Assembly: GCA_038230975.1 (NCBI GenBank) | Contig: JBBRMF010000063.1 | Location: 1 to 22,208 of the forward strand | Direction: 5' to 3' | DNA from: JANXVV01 sp038230975 | GTDB taxonomy: Bacteria > Planctomycetota > Phycisphaerae > Tepidisphaerales > Tepidisphaeraceae | DNA length: 22,208 nucleotides | Shown here: positions 21,237 to 22,208 of the stretch, one piece after another | Numbering within the stretch: position 1 is the first letter of the stretch | Layout of the letters: every line of letters starts with the position of its first letter | Made by a program: the position numbers and the translations under genes | The notes under the pieces: generated by a model | What the model saw: the letters and a program-made list of their open reading frames with translations, nothing else | What the model was told of the DNA's origin: nothing | Databases searched by the model: none

Positions 21237-22208
21237 TTACTTCGTTTGTTGCGGCTGTAAATCGTAGAGATGAAATCGACCACTTTTAAATACTTCCTTG
21301 GCCGTAGAAGGAAGCGCGCGAGTGGTGACGATATATCGCGCGTGATATTCATCCGCCACTTTTCGCAGATGGTCCTGGGGAAGCTCTTCGTAGCGCTTGG
21401 CCATCGCGTCGAAGACTTGATCGAAGCGATGCGGCAGCACGGAGAGCGACGGAATATCCAGCACGCGACAGAGGCGGTCGCGCCATTCTCCTAATTCACT
21501 ACTCAGTTGGGCGACACCTTTAAAATTAATCACGATGGCGCGGCGGGCGATCAGACGGAATTCCTGTTCTTCCGGAGGGACGAGAAAAATCGCATCGGCA
21601 GGGGTGTGTTCGCGGGCGTAGTCGCAGATGAATTTATATTCGGGGGTGGGGTCGGATCCTTTGAATCCCGTCAAACCAAGCGAGCCATTTGCGTATGCCA
21701 AGGCAAGCATCGGAAACGCCAAGATCGCGGAAATATAGCGATAAGTTCTTGCATATTGTGGAAAACGTTGTCGTGTTGAATCTCGATCGCCAGTCTCGAA
21801 CAACACAAAAAGAGCCTCTAAAAAAAGAACGGCAAAGATTGCCGCACGGTTTTCCGTGACTATTGGGGGAAATGAATTGGGTACAAGAATTACCAGACCT
21901 ATGGCGATCGATAAGCATACGAGAATAAAATCCATCACCCGACATTCCCAGCGGTCATAGAAATAAATTCCCGCCCCGATACACGTCAACAACTTCGGAT
22001 AAATACTGAATCGAAACAAACTCGCCTGCACGAGGGGTTCGCTAATAAACCAGACGCCGGCGAACATGAGCGCGACGAGTATCATGCCACACAAGATCAG
22101 CGAAACACGGCAGGCTTCGCGAATTTGTGATGACTTCGGCAATCGACGAATCGCCAGAATCGCCAGCGGGAATGGCCATAGGAAACTGATCCAGAGCGCG
22201 AGTGGCCA
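21237..22208 (-). CDS. Multi-pass membrane protein, DUF6798-like, C-terminal part
   Basis: The frame stays open to the right edge, so the start lies outside the window; the 323 visible residues are the C-terminal end. The edge reads WPLALWISFLWPFPLAILAI, a membrane segment. At least five more follow, including LILCGMILVALMFAGVWFI, LLTCIGAGIYFY, MDFILVCLSIAIGLVILVP, AIFAVLFLEALFVLF and YISAILAFPMLALAYA. The last 130 residues form a soluble domain: FICDYAREHTPADAIFLVPPEE, FRLIARRAIVINFKGV, ELGEWRDRLCRVLD and HARYIVTTRALP. That pattern (W-x-x-TP-x-DA, R-R/F-K, EW) resembles DUF6798 proteins and the extracytoplasmic tail of some GT-C glycosyltransferase-like membrane proteins. Function is unknown. 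It converges with nadC across a repeat-rich 262-base gap. Confidence 0.75.
   Translation of the reverse strand, partial: WPLALWISFLWPFPLAILAIRRLPKSSQIREACRVSLILCGMILVALMFAGVWFISEPLVQASLFRFSIYPKLLTCIGAGIYFYDRWECRVMDFILVCLSIAIGLVILVPNSFPPIVTENRAAIFAVLFLEALFVLFETGDRDSTRQRFPQYARTYRYISAILAFPMLALAYANGSLGLTGFKGSDPTPEYKFICDYAREHTPADAIFLVPPEEQEFRLIARRAIVINFKGVAQLSSELGEWRDRLCRVLDIPSLSVLPHRFDQVFDAMAKRYEELPQDHLRKVADEYHARYIVTTRALPSTAKEVFKSGRFHLYDLQPQQTK

Noticed and set aside
1..22208. tRNA, rRNA and prophage genes
   Set aside because: I looked for tRNA-like cloverleafs, rRNA signature strings and phage structural genes and saw none that I could support by eye.

Overview
The window looks like a chromosomal segment of a planctomycete, most likely of the Phycisphaerae type. 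The basis is indirect: two proteins carry the KAFT[LM]VELLVV prepilin leader followed by a DUF1559-like architecture, the third and fourth shikimate-pathway enzymes are fused (AroD-AroE, also known in Chlamydia of the same superphylum), and the intergenic gaps are full of long imperfect inverted repeats. No rRNA, tRNA or CRISPR array is visible. Most of the window is core metabolism, repair and envelope genes; the unusual content lies mainly between the genes.

Layout. 1-446: the 5' end of an unidentified leftward gene (TTG start at 146) and a divergent intergenic region with a 25-bp operator-like palindrome. 447-1529: an exported TolB-like PD40 propeller protein. 1661-2645: a decayed, internally deleted insertion sequence, probably ISNCY/IS1202-like, whose ends each carry an 18-bp motif twice. 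2815-6243 (minus strand): pdxJ, dapA and a fused aroDE, probably co-transcribed from a promoter so close to pdxJ that the mRNA would be nearly leaderless. 6301-8336 (plus strand): a divergent promoter, a terminator-like hairpin directly in front of argB, argB, a gap holding an almost perfect 33-bp-arm inverted repeat, and argF. 8418-9731: a LarA-like (DUF2088) protein keeping the active-site spacing of lactate racemase. 

9763-13077 (minus strand): a pseudopilin-like protein, an OmpR-type response regulator and a sensor histidine kinase in tight order, followed by a small secreted protein of unknown function. 13078-13815: a 738-bp gene-free region with at least four strong stem-loops in a row, the best candidate for something undescribed here. 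13816-14763: a DUF1559-like prepilin protein. 15108-17243: a lipoprotein-type S46 dipeptidyl-peptidase. 17323-19395: uvrB. 19437-19988: a Uma2-family nuclease-fold protein. 20075-20974: nadC. 21237 to the right edge: the C-terminal part of a multi-pass membrane protein resembling DUF6798.

How the genes relate: pdxJ (pyridoxal phosphate), dapA (lysine/diaminopimelate), aroDE (aromatic amino acids), argB and argF (arginine) form a two-sided biosynthetic block read outward from one intergenic region of about 150 bp. The regulator/kinase pair with a pseudopilin suggests envelope sensing. All functional calls rest on recognised motifs and family knowledge; no database search was run.
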